DNA of 64,000 nucleotides from Anadara kagoshimensis (Eukaryota > Mollusca > Bivalvia > Arcoida > Arcidae), in the NCBI GenBank assembly GCA_021292105.1, contig CM037869.1:30753508-30817507 (forward strand), written 5' to 3'. Made by a program: the position numbers and the translations under genes. The notes beneath the pieces were generated by a model, which saw only the letters and a list, made by a program, of their open reading frames with translations, was not told the origin of the DNA and made no database searches. Positions 47,708-56,882 of this stretch are shown piece by piece. Every line of letters begins with the position of its first letter. The stretch's first letter is position 1.

Positions 47708-48425
47708 GCTACGCTAACTAAGTAAGTAGAGTGCTCGCACTGTATGTGGGTGTTGAGTTTGCAGGGGCGTAGCTTACTATGAGGCAACTGAGGCAATTGC
47801 CTCGGTAAAAATCAGTCGTATTATATTTTTTCACAGAAACACGAAAAAAATAGAAAAGGATAAAAATAATTAATACTCAAAATATGAAATTGTTATGTTA
47901 AAGGTACCAAAGAGTTACTCACTTGTTGTAAAAGGAGTTTTGGTGTCACATTGAAGAATTAGTTTTGAATTTTCCAGACCATTTTGTATTTTTCATTTTA
48001 AAGGTACCACCACATGTTGTACGTTAGTCACTGTTAATAAACTGCTGTCTTTTCGACGACTGACTCAATGAAAATCTTGAGTGAAACTTGAGTTACTAAA
48101 TTGTTTTATTTGTTTTTCGGGGGAGCTCCTTGGTTTGAAGCGCTTTCGAAGCTTCTAATTTTTGCCTCGGTTATTATTGGTTCCTATCTACGCCCCTGGT
48201 TTGGTACCCCCTTCGGCTAAAAACCAAGTCTTGTAAATAGATAGTGATGTTTTTCTTCTCCAACACTCGGCATTTAAACAATAAAAGTCACGAGGTTCTT
48301 CGGAGGAGACGTGAAAAACTGATTGCTCGTGTCACACGTGTAACACACTAAAGATGCACTGATCTGCAATGATAAAAAATCTGCCTCTTTAACTGATGAC
48401 GTCTTAATCAAGAAACTCAAAATTC
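47708..48425 (+). mobile_element. tRNA-derived SINE, first family, split by a MITE
   Basis: Left part: GTAGAGTGCTCGCACTGTATG up to TTGAGTTTG at 47761, the head as far as box B. Right part from 48199: CCAAGTCTTGTAAATAGATAG, CACTCGGCATTTAAACAATA, ATGACGTCTTAATC. The two parts are continuous once 47762-48198 is ignored. An old, diverged copy. Confidence 0.8.
47762..48198. mobile_element. hAT-like MITE, TIR CAGGGGCGTAG, 5-bp TSD GTTTG
   Basis: 437 bp with 11-bp perfect terminal inverted repeats CAGGGGCGTAG and CTACGCCCCTG. GTTTG is repeated on both sides (47757-47761 and 48199-48203). GAGGCA motifs recur sub-terminally (CAACTGAGGCAATTGCCTCG on the left, TTTTTGCCTCGG on the right). CAGGGGCG ends are common in hAT elements, though hAT duplications are usually 8 bp, so the superfamily is tentative. 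No transposase. Confidence 0.87.
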
Positions 48426-49207
48426 AATCAAAAATTCAAGCAGTCCTGTCAATCTTTCGATAAATTCGCTTTAATAACGCTACCATGACCCTGACTAGAT
48501 ACCGGGACATACTTTTGACATAACAACCATCATCGTTGTCTCTAGAATGTAAAAATAATTGTAAAAAATATATTACTTAATCCGCATAAGTAATACAAAG
48601 TTTACGAGGGTCGCTGATATTAAATAGGTGCTATAATAAAACGGATATAAGAATGGGTTTTTTTCACAGCTGAGCACACAAAATTCCAATAATACACAGC
48701 CTTTATTGGTAACCTCTGACAGCGAGAAAAGTGACAGTTTTACGGTCGATCATGATGTGAGGTAGGGGTTAATTCAGAATATTATTGTTTATCTCTATAT
48801 AAATTTCAATTATATTTTTTTAATGTATCTAAATTTCAATTCAACTGTTTACCTTTGCATGGATTTATAAATTGTTTTCATTTTATTTTATTATTTTTTA
48901 TTAAATGGAAATGCAGGATTTTGTTTGTGTCTAACAGCATCTAACAGGCAAAATATGCCTAATTAAGTCATTTGAGGATTTACATTATAGAATGTTAGTA
49001 TTTTTGTACAGAGGTGACTTGACACTTGATTGTGTATGCACCCGAGTGTTTAACAAGAGATAGGACACGGAATTATCCAATATCAGGACATAGTTCATTG
49101 AATTTACATGTCAATGTTTAATCCTGTAATTAGAACCAAAACAATGCCGTGATCATTTAGGGAAGATCGTAGATGTTGTTGTAACACTGAGATACAGGGG
49201 ATTCAAC

Positions 49208-49247
49208 ATGGACAACGATGAACTGGTGCCGAATGAAGAATGTATAG
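49208..49247 (+). CDS. EF-hand gene 3, exon 1
   Basis: Thirteen codons plus one base, donor GTAAGC. Placed by phase and by position relative to exon 2; its sequence is not conserved with genes 1 and 2, so it is the least certain exon. Confidence 0.65.
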
Positions 49248-52200
49248 GTAAGCCTTTATAATGATGTATCATTATTGTTTAAGTTATGAAAGATCATTCA
49301 TAATTTTTAAATAATAACATGTACAGTACAGACCTGTCAAGAGTTTAACACTGGGATAACGAAATGGGATCGAAGTTCGACTGCCCAGTGGCCGGGATAT
49401 ATGGATAGCTTGTGACCAAATAGCTGCGGAGAGAAATGTAACAGCTGAGAAGGAACCGAGATAAACTGTCCTTTCTGTACTAATTAACTCTTATACTTTC
49501 GACAGGCCTGAACCGTATTAGTATACATGTAGCATGAACAGTACTATGTGGCTTATTTTCATTCAAATCTAAATTTTTAGAATGGTAATTTTTTATCTAC
49601 GAATTCAAAATCATGTATAATATTATAACAATACGTTGTGTCATTTTATTAACTTAAACTCATTTAGCATACAATACAGACCTATCGAATGTTTAACGCT
49701 AAGCCAACAATAAAAGTCGAAACTTAGATGCCACGTGGCCAAAATGATGGTAGCTAAAGGCAAAAAAGGCTACCGAGAGATAGATGGCAGTTGCCAATAG
49801 TTATCGCTAACGAGTGACCGAGATGATCTACCGATTGGGCTCTAATTTGTAAGCTTAGAGTCAAACTTTCGACAGGCATGTACTGTAGTTTATTGAAATG
49901 TGCATTTCCAAACAATAGGCTATTTCATACCTCATATTAATTGAGTATTAGGGTACAATAAAGTAATCTATAAATACGGTTCTGGTTTGGTAGATCTATA
50001 TGTGATCGGAAATAAGAGGCACTTTGATAATTATAAGCTTGAATGACTTCCATTATGAACAATCATATATCCTTTGTATTATAAATTGTTCAATTCAATT
50101 AACGGCAATCATCTGATCATAAAAATGTTATACGATCGATGTATAAGTATTTGTCGTCCAACCCGTGTTGTACATGTATATATACAGTACAGTCATGTCG
50201 AAAATTTAACCACTGCGGAAGCTCAGTTGGTAGAGTGTTCACTCCGTAAGTTGGAGGTTGTGGGTTCGATCCCCGGCCGGTTCTGTTCCAAGACTTGAAA
50301 GTGGGTAGTGGCAGTTCTTATGCCAAGCACTCAGCATTACGAAATGAAATCACGGTTCTTTCGGATGGGAAGGTCCCGTGTGACGGTGGGCTTGGCACGC
50401 TATATAATATAAACTATATAAATAATAAACTGCTGTATAATGCCACCTGCGCAACTCACTGGCATAATTTCTTGACTGTGACGTTAAACATCATTACTCA
50501 ACTAAACTCTATCGAAAATACTAAACTAACGAAATAGTGTCGATTCGACAGCTTGACTTCTCGTTAGTTATATGTCTGCTATTTATCTCTCGGCAGCTAA
50601 AATTTGGCCACCAGCTATTCATATCTCAGCCACTTGGCAGCCGAATTTCGGATACTTTTCGTTAGCTTAATGTTAAACTTTCGACCAGTCTGTACTGTAC
50701 ATGCCAGTATATTAGAATATGAAGCATGCTTTCAGATTTACTAACATAACATAACATATCGGTACATAAATTAAACACCCAACTGCAATCGATAGCTTTA
50801 AATTTCTCTCTTTTACTGAAACAAAGGATAATAATGAACATCCGATAGAATGGAATCAATAGCAATTATGAATGACATAATCAAAAAGTTGTTTAAGGTT
50901 TTATAACAAAAGACAGAATGCGCTACAACAAAAGAATAACCTGGTATCCATTATATTGTTGAGGTGCTTTAACAGCAATGTTTATGACATGTTTTTGACA
51001 TGTTTGTCTAAAGTCCATGGTTATTACTATTGTCTAAATTTGCTGCTAGTTAAATTTTAAAAAAATCCTCAGAAACTAAGGTATGCTCTCTCATGCAAAA
51101 TGGTTCCTTGGCTAAATATAGTAAATATATTTTGCTCATTTGGGTTTCTTTTCGACATCTTGAAAAAAAAGTGTTTGGTTTGGTCCAAGCACTACTGATG
51201 AGGAATTGTGTTCCGAAACGATTGTCTAGAGCTGTAAAATTAAAAATGGTATAATATGTGATTCGGTATGACATAACAAGACTGATGTCTGCATCTTTTC
51301 TTCTATTATATAGTATTGTATAAACTACATGTATATGCCTAACGTGATGACTTCACTTTATTATTGTCAACTTTCCTTTTCTATACAGCAATATACCTGC
51401 TTCTCTTGATGATGGTGTATTTTTTTACAATTAATACCCTAGGGTAGAGCTAGTTTTCACTAAGCTAACTGTATAAAACGAAGCAAGCTGCTTATAAATA
51501 AGATGTTGACCCATGGATTGCAAGCCTAGGCTTATCAGGACCATAATCACAATATTGTTCTTAAGTATGATGTCTCTGTGTCAAGAAATACCCTGGATAT
51601 ATTTGACGTCCCGTAGTTCCATATTTACTCTCGAATGTGATTGCATACGTTGCGAATGTAAAGAGAAAAACTGAAGGTGCTAGTCCTTCCGGAGCATCCG
51701 ATCGCGACCTAATTTTCTTTGTGAAAGTTCAAGAGTTTATTATAGTTTGTCTGTTTGGGATTGTGATTATGTTTGTTTTTGATAGTATTATAAATGACGT
51801 TTTTCGCTAAATTATTACTTACACCAAAATTTAATACAATCGACGTACTGGTTGATGAAGTTTGTGACTGGTATATTATTTACTTATTGTTTGGATATGC
51901 GAAAGTGCCAGTTGCAAGTCTTTGGTTCACATTTGAGGAAAAGGGTGTTTTAAAAATAATTTTGAGCTTAGTATTTGTAGTAAGAATTCAAGCATTGTTT
52001 TTTTTCTATCAGCTTCTTGTGATTATTTCTTATATAACTTGGTGTCCAAAACTTTTCATACGAGTATGAACGTTTGTCCTCTTGAAACACGTGAACTTGC
52101 CATAGCTGCTGGAGTCTCAAATTCAAATTTCTAAATTCAATGTAATCATTCATATACAGCACGTTTTCTGATGTTAGCATACTACAAAATCTAAATGCTT

Positions 52201-54082
52201 ATACTAATGCGAAACCTCAGATGGTACACTGCTCGCCCCGCACGTGGGAGGTTGTTGGTTCGAACCCCTACTGGTGCTCACCCAAAACTTAAAAAAGTGT
52301 AGTGACGGTTCTTTCGCCAAACACTCGGCATTACGAAATGAACATCATGATTCTTTCGAATGGGAACTTAAAATAAAGGAGGCCCCGTGTCGCGGCAGGC
52401 ATCATACGATAAAAAACCCTGCTGTATAATACCATCAGCGCAACGCACACCCAAAATTTCTGCACCTCCGCTTATAGCTGGCGACGTCTTGATAAGTAAC
52501 ATATTCATGACGTTAATTATAAACACCATTACTCAACTCAACTCAACATGTACATACTTGGTTTATATGTACAGTTTCATGCTTGTTTCGTATTGTCTAG
52601 TCTATATTGCGCATGTTTTCCATAATTTTTATATTTGAATAATGAAGTAATGTGGACTTACCGATTTTAGGCCCCAGTCAAGTTTTGATGTTGGTAATGC
52701 ATATATCAAAAATAAACATACAAATCCATGTCCAAATCACAATCCAGAAACAAAGTAAAAACGTTTGAACTGAAAAGTCAGCTTAGACACGTGAACTTTC
52801 ACCAGGGAAGTGAGACCGGGTGCTCTGAATTGGTAAGCACCTCCTATTTAGCAAGCTTCACCAGCCACGTGTTTAATTAAAATTGTGTGAAAGGAACATG
52901 AATTTATGGGACGTCAAATATATCCAGGGAAATATATGTGTAAAAATGAATTCCCCGTTTAATATAATTAGTTTTTTAAAGTTAAAACAAGTCCAGTTTC
53001 ATTGTAGATCAATGTTTTGTCCTAATGCAGTGTATATTAATTGAGCCGTTTAAATACTTGCAGCTGAAATTGATACATCGAAAGATATGGTCGTCAGAGA
53101 ACTAAAGAAATTTGAACATGCACGTAAGTGGACTCTTGTATAAGGCTTTGTACCAAGCTCCTCATCTTGCAGTGATTTTGTTTGCCTAAAATTACTACTG
53201 AATAAAGGTAGTTTCTACCTGGGGAAAAATGACTTAAATTTCCCAATTTTGACCAGCAAAATCCCTAAAACAACAGTGATATACTAGCAAATTAAATCTA
53301 GTTGTCCCTACCCTCACAGTGTTAGATATTTTCACAATATAACATGTTTGCAACGAGGATTTTAAGCTTTTACAAGCATGTCATTATGCAGTTTGCTATA
53401 TTTTAGAAATTCAATGCAAATTATCCCAATTTAAAATGCAGAAGGTAGTTTTTAAATGTTATAAAAACCAGTCATGGTGCTCGCTTATTGCATTTTATTG
53501 AAGTATTTTGCATTCGCTGTATTGTCTAAAATAGTGGTGGACAACAATTTTTCTGCTTATTTAACAAGACCAAACCGTCTACTTCGTTGCTTACATTGAA
53601 AAAAAATGTTCTGTGAATGAGATGTGATTCTGCTACAAAATCACGGTGAAACTTTTATTTTATCTGTGATTAAATAAATGAAAATGTCATTTCAATACAA
53701 AATAAATGGATTTGCTTATTGACTTTTTCTTGTAAAACGTCGGGATGGTTGCGATTTGACACCTCCTATAGTACCTTAACCTAAACATTATTATTTTGTC
53801 AATATAAATAGTGTCCGTCAAAAGTAGGAAAAACTAGAACTGCCTTTTGAGAGCCAAATACCCCCGCCTCCAACATTTCATGTTTTTCCGCAACCTTGAT
53901 CTTCAAGATATGACCTTGGTTCAAGGTCATGACACACCATTGGACCATGAAGATTATTCATGTGAAGTTTTATGAGTCGTCTAAAGCTGTTATGAGATAT
54001 GGCCTGGACACAATTTTATATGGACAGACAGACATGGTGATTCCTATGTACCCCCTCAAACTAGTTTGCGAGGGTATAATTA

Positions 54083-54133
<51 letters not shown>

Positions 54134-56882
54134 CCATAACCCTTCCTATTTTCAATCATTGTAAAAGGCGTTTAACCATCAGTTCTATACATGATACAGA
54201 GGTAAAAGTTACTCGGATAAATGTAAGCCAAGTCGATCTCAAACACATCTGGTTTTTGATTTTGCCCCTGTAGCGTTTTTCCTGTGCCCCTAATGGGCGC
54301 CTAAATACTCATTATAAAATTATCTTAATATTTCTTTACTTACAAATTTGACATGTTAAGAAAGCGGGCTGAAGATGTGGAACCATGAATTTATAATCAT
54401 TGCGGTAGCTCAGTTGGTAGAGTGCTCACTCCGTGAGTGGGAGGTCGTGGTTCGAACCTCCACCGGGTCTCACCCAAGACTTGAAAGTTAGTAGTAATTG
54501 TTCTTTCGCCAAGCTCTCGACATTACGGAATGAAAGGAACGGTTCTTTCGGGTGGGAACTTAAAATAAGCGAGGTCCCGTGTCACGATGGGCTTGACACG
54601 ATAAAGAACCCTGATGTATAATGACATCAGCGCAATGCACGGGTAACATTTCTGCACCTTCGTCTATAGCTGGTGACGTCTCGATATAAGTGAAATATTT
54701 TTGACTGGGACGTTAAACACCATTACTCACTCACTCACTCCCTCCCATGAATTTAGGTTTTTGTGTAGGCCTTATGTATCTGCCGTTAATAAACTCAAAA
54801 GTCACCAAGATAAAATGTAATGGTTTCTTCATTATTGTTTTGCAGAGGTAAAAAGAAGATTTGCGAAGTATGATGAGAATGGCGATGGAACAATTAATTT
54901 TGGTGAAGCTAGAAGACATTTTTCTAAAATTATGTCAGAATTGACGCGTATTGATCCTCACATTAGTGACGTCACAGACCTAGACCAAGATTGTGAGTAT
55001 TATCCCCTTTTTAGAGGCAACCAATATCAGAATCGAGAAAGAAACATCACAATGGGAAATAAATGAGTTGAGTATTGAATTTTTATGACCCAGTCAACAT
55101 TTTTTTCACTTACACTGAAGGGGCAAATCCATGCCATGAGAAAACTATCAATTTTTGGGAAGCGTTTTTTTTTTTTTTTTTTTTTTTTTTTTGAAAACTG
55201 GCAAATTAAGTTTAAAACTTTTAACTTCCACAACGGAAGTGAGGTAGTTTATTCCAAAGTTTAATCATCTGCTGACTGCCACGTATCACTAATAACATAT
55301 TATACCAGTTTTAATTTTGAAGCACTAGACGGCCGTTTCGGAACACAATTCCTCAACAGTAGTGCTTGGACTAAAAGTATGAAACCAAAACCTACATGTA
55401 CATGATCAGGCCTTCAGTATCAAATATGACTTGAATATACTACTATACAATTACTGAAAACGCACAATTGTAGTATCATCCGATTATTGCACAAATCAAC
55501 AAATAAATGTATTATAATTTCATTACATTATCTATCGGTATAAAGTACAGATGTGTCGAAAGTTTAACAATAAATTACATGCAGCTACCGAAATAATACC
55601 GAACCGGCATCTCATCTTGGGCCTTTTTACCTATATCACGACAACTTTTTCTTAATATCTGCACCTATAGCTAGCTATCTATCCATATCTCGGTCATTCA
55701 ATAGCAGAGGTTCGACTTCTTTTCATTAGCTCAGTGTTAACTTTCAACAAGTCTGCATTGTAATAAAAATATCAAACAGACTGACTAAGACTATTTATAC
55801 CCCCCGCAAACTAGTTTGAGAGGGATATATAGGAATTATCGAGTCTGTCCGCCTGTGCATGTAAAATCTTGTCCGGGTAGTATCTCATAGCTGCTTTTGA
55901 CGGCTGTCATTAAACTTCTAATGAATAATCTTCATGGTCCAAATGTGTTATGACACAAGGTCATATTTTAAGGTCAAGGTCGACTGAAAACATTAAATGA
56001 TGGGCCGGTGGGGTATTTGGCTCTCAAGAGACAGTTCTAGTTTAACTTTATTTTCAGCTGACCGTTCTATATCCTATAAGGAGTTTGAGTACATATACCG
56101 CCGGTATCTGTCAACTATAGAGTACAAACAGGCCGAGATGAGGGCTGCGTTCAGAATGTTTGATCTGGATGGCAATGGGTACATAACAAAGGATGAACTT
56201 AAAGTTATTTTATGTGGGAAAGGGCAGGACAAATTTGGTGATGAGGAGGCAGACGGGTTGATAGAAGAAGCCGATTTGAACAACGATGGAAAAATTGACT
56301 ACATAGGTGAATTAGTTATTCGATTTATTTAATATTATTTCTGTGTTCTGCATATTTATCCCCCTTTGATAGTATATTCACACTAAAGTGCCACTCGTCT
56401 ATTTACTGGCAAAACATTTTACAAAAGAACTATGGCTTGGTCCTACGATTTAAGCGTGTCAGTTATTGGTTGGGTGAATGGTGTGGTACGTCACACCAAC
56501 TTTTTGCAGGTCTTCATGACGAGATTTTTCTTCTTTTTTTTAAACTTTTTTAATCTAAGCCCATATTCATGTAACGCGCAAGTTTGGTGTTTTTGATCTG
56601 TTTGTATTAGTGAACATTTCTGATAGTTTTAGATTGTCGGGTTGTATAGTTTCTATTTTACAAACAACACATCGTTCATTGTAATAAAAATTATAAATCA
56701 ATTCTATGATTCACCTTTTATGCAAGTAGACCTGCTGTATTTTCATCCTTTGATTAATTACTTGTAATCTAATGTACTTTTATACTTGTATGCTTACAGA
56801 ATTTTGTTATGCACTATTTGGAGAGCCACCACCACCTCAAGAAAAGACAACTGCAAAAAAGACGAAGGCGAAGAAAAAATGA
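49208..56882 (+). CDS. EF-hand protein 3 (calmodulin/troponin-C-like) with Pro/Lys tail, 5 exons
   Basis: Exons 49208-49247, 53064-53123, 54846-54992, 56058-56306 and 56800-56882 give about 192 residues, all introns phase 1. N-terminus MDNDELVPNEECI, unlike the MAL start of its paralogues; exon-2 module IDTSKDMVVREL; EF-hand 1 loop DENGDGTINFGE; EF-hand 2 loop DQDSDRSISYKE, split by intron 3; EF-hand 3 loop DLDGNGYITKDE; EF-hand 4 loop DLNNDGKIDYIE; C-terminus FCYALFGEPPPPQEK then TTAKKTKAKKK. Loop 1 is canonical here, while loop 2 has Arg at position 6. Loop 4 carries Ile before its terminal Glu. The lysine-rich tail is unique in the array and could bind acidic partners (inference). Poly(A) signal AATAAA at 57276-57281. 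Subfamily not recognised. Confidence 0.88.
49322..49513. mobile_element. Palindromic MITE in intron 1 of EF-hand gene 3
   Basis: CAGTACAGACCTGTCAAGAG, AACACTGGGATAACGAAATG on the left and ACTTTCGACAGGCCTGAACC on the right. Confidence 0.78.
49677..49885. mobile_element. Palindromic MITE, second copy in intron 1 of gene 3
   Basis: Left AATACAGACCTATCGAATG, TTTAACGCTAAGCCAACAA; right CTTTCGACAGGCATGTACTG followed by TA. Confidence 0.78.
50185..50697. mobile_element. Palindromic MITE interrupted by a SINE
   Basis: Left end CAGTACAGTCATGTCG and right end CAGTCTGTACTG are both flanked by TA. The SINE at 50210-50509 sits inside the left arm, so the MITE is older. Confidence 0.85.
50210..50509 (+). 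mobile_element. tRNA-derived SINE nested in a MITE
   Basis: Head CCACTGCGGAAGCTCAGTTG, box B GGGTTCGATCCCC, tail GACGTTAAACATCATTACTC. Flanking near-repeat TCGAAAATTTAA / TCGAAAATACTAA is its probable target duplication within the MITE arm. Confidence 0.9.
51030..51275 (+). mobile_element. Hammerhead-bearing repeat in intron 1 of EF-hand gene 3
   Basis: Sense orientation to the host gene. Shares TGTCTAAATTTGCTGCTAG, AACTAAGGTATGCTC, TAAATATATTTTGC, TTTTCGACATCTTGA and TAAAAATGGTATAATATGTG with the 45.8-kb copy. A reverse-strand open frame across it is fortuitous. Confidence 0.82.
51188..51233 (+). ncRNA. Type I hammerhead ribozyme, intact core, intronic
   Basis: Stem I AGCACTA; core CTGATGA (51195-51201); stem II GGAAT, loop TGT, GTTCC; GAA (51215-51217); stem III ACGA with TTGT, allowing one G-U pair; cleavage C at 51226; stem I 3' strand TAGAGCT (one mismatch). 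The core is complete; stems I and III are slightly weaker than consensus. Confidence 0.77.
51480..51783 (-). repeat. ATCAAAAACAAACATAC-family repeat, near full length
   Basis: Minus-strand copy ending ATGTTTGTTTTTGAT; includes TATTTGACGTCCCGTAGTTC and GATGTCTCTGTGTCAAG. Confidence 0.8.
52207..52547 (+). mobile_element. tRNA-derived SINE, first family, in intron 1 of gene 3
   Basis: Head GAAACCTCAGATGGTACACT, box B GGTTCGAACCCC, tail CACCATTACTCAACTCAACT. Two open frames across it are not genes. Confidence 0.87.
52707..52935 (+). repeat. ATCAAAAACAAACATAC-family repeat, 3' truncated
   Basis: ATCAAAAATAAACATACAAA, TCACCAGGGAAGTGAGACCG, AAGGAACATGAATTTATGGG; stops near ATATCCAGGGAAATA. Confidence 0.82.
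53064..53123 (+). CDS. EF-hand gene 3, exon 2
   Basis: Sixty bases, acceptor TACTTGCAG, donor GTAAGT, encoding AEIDTSKDMVVRELKKFEHA. Confidence 0.88.
53834..54085 (-). repeat. ACCCCC...CTAGTTTG repeat, minus copy
   Basis: Left CTAGAACTGCCTTTTGAGAG, right TACCCCCTCAAACTAGTTTG then AGGGTATA. Inside: ACCTTGGTTCAAGGTCATGA. Same family as 55797-56040 and 63441-63689. It ends beside a (GT)n run. Confidence 0.8.
54088..54131. repeat. (GT)n microsatellite
   Basis: About 22 GT units; open frames of Val-Cys and Thr-His repeats on the two strands are artefacts. Confidence 0.96.
54397..54744 (+). mobile_element. tRNA-derived SINE, first family, with 11-bp TSD
   Basis: Head GCGGTAGCTCAGTTGGTAG, box B GGTTCGAACC, body CCAAGACTTGAAAGTTAGTA, tail GACGTTAAACACCATTACTC then a TCAC run. 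Perfect 11-bp duplication CCATGAATTTA at 54383-54393 and 54745-54755, 90 bp before exon 3 of gene 3. Confidence 0.93.
54846..54992 (+). CDS. EF-hand gene 3, exon 3 (EF-hand 1)
   Basis: 147 bases, acceptor GTTTTGCAG, donor GTGAGT. Encodes VKRRFAKYDENGDGTINF, GEARRHFSKIMSELTR and IDPHISDVTDLDQD. The linker after EF-hand 1 lacks the WM motif shared by genes 1 and 2. Confidence 0.85.
55168..55191. repeat. Poly(T) tract
   Basis: Run of T in intron 3 of EF-hand gene 3. Confidence 0.95.
55296..55394 (-). mobile_element. Hammerhead-bearing repeat, truncated copy
   Basis: In intron 3 of EF-hand gene 3, antisense to it. The minus strand reads GTTTCATACTTTTAGTCC, the ribozyme, then AAATTAAAACTGGTATAATA. 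The ~150 bp upstream seen in other copies is missing. Confidence 0.8.
55321..55366 (-). ncRNA. Type I hammerhead ribozyme with one core substitution
   Basis: On the minus strand: stem I AGCACTA with a perfect TAGTGCT partner, stem II GGAAT/GTTCC, GAA, stem III ACGG/CCGT, cleavage C. The core reads CTGTTGA instead of CTGATGA, a change at an invariant adenine, so activity is expected to be lost or strongly reduced. Confidence 0.75.
55548..55763. mobile_element. Palindromic MITE in intron 3 of gene 3
   Basis: Left AGTACAGATGTGTCGAAAG, right GTGTTAACTTTCAACAAGTC. Confidence 0.75.
55797..56040 (+). repeat. ACCCCC...CTAGTTTG repeat abutting exon 4 of gene 3
   Basis: Begins ATACCCCCCGCAAACTAGT, contains TGACACAAGGTCATATTTTA, ends CTCAAGAGACAGTTCTAG. 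Only 17 bases separate its end from the exon, so the branch point probably lies in element sequence. Confidence 0.82.
56058..56306 (+). CDS. EF-hand gene 3, exon 4 (EF-hands 2-4)
   Basis: 249 bases, acceptor TTATTTTCAG, donor GTGAAT. Encodes DRSISYKEFEYIYRRY, EMRAAFRMFDLDGNGYITK and LIEEADLNNDGKIDYI. One codon longer than in its paralogues (GQDKFGDEEAD insertion). A mobile element ends 17 bp before the exon. Confidence 0.9.
56800..56882 (+). CDS. EF-hand gene 3, last exon
   Basis: Acceptor TGCTTACAG, encodes EFCYALFGEPPPPQEK and TTAKKTKAKKK, stop TGA at 56880-56882. Longer than in genes 1 and 2 because of the Pro/Lys tail. Confidence 0.85.

Larger units (their letters stand above)
44048..49207. 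other. Intergenic region, EF-hand gene 2 to gene 3
   Basis: No gene seen. It holds the ACCCCCGCTTAAAAAG repeat (45038-45306), a hammerhead-bearing repeat (45640-45900), one ATCAAAAACAAACATAC copy, and a SINE with a nested hAT-like MITE. The stretch 48430-49200 before gene 3 shows nothing recognisable. Confidence 0.65.

Noticed and set aside
53929-54273. 114-residue open frame with Val-Cys repeats
   Set aside because: It spans a (GT)n microsatellite and an interspersed repeat; no gene features.
55997-56332. A start codon at 55997 giving a longer N-terminus for EF-hand exon 4
   Set aside because: The extra residues are translated from the inserted repeat and intron; the acceptor at 56057 and the phase-1 rule of the paralogues define the exon start.
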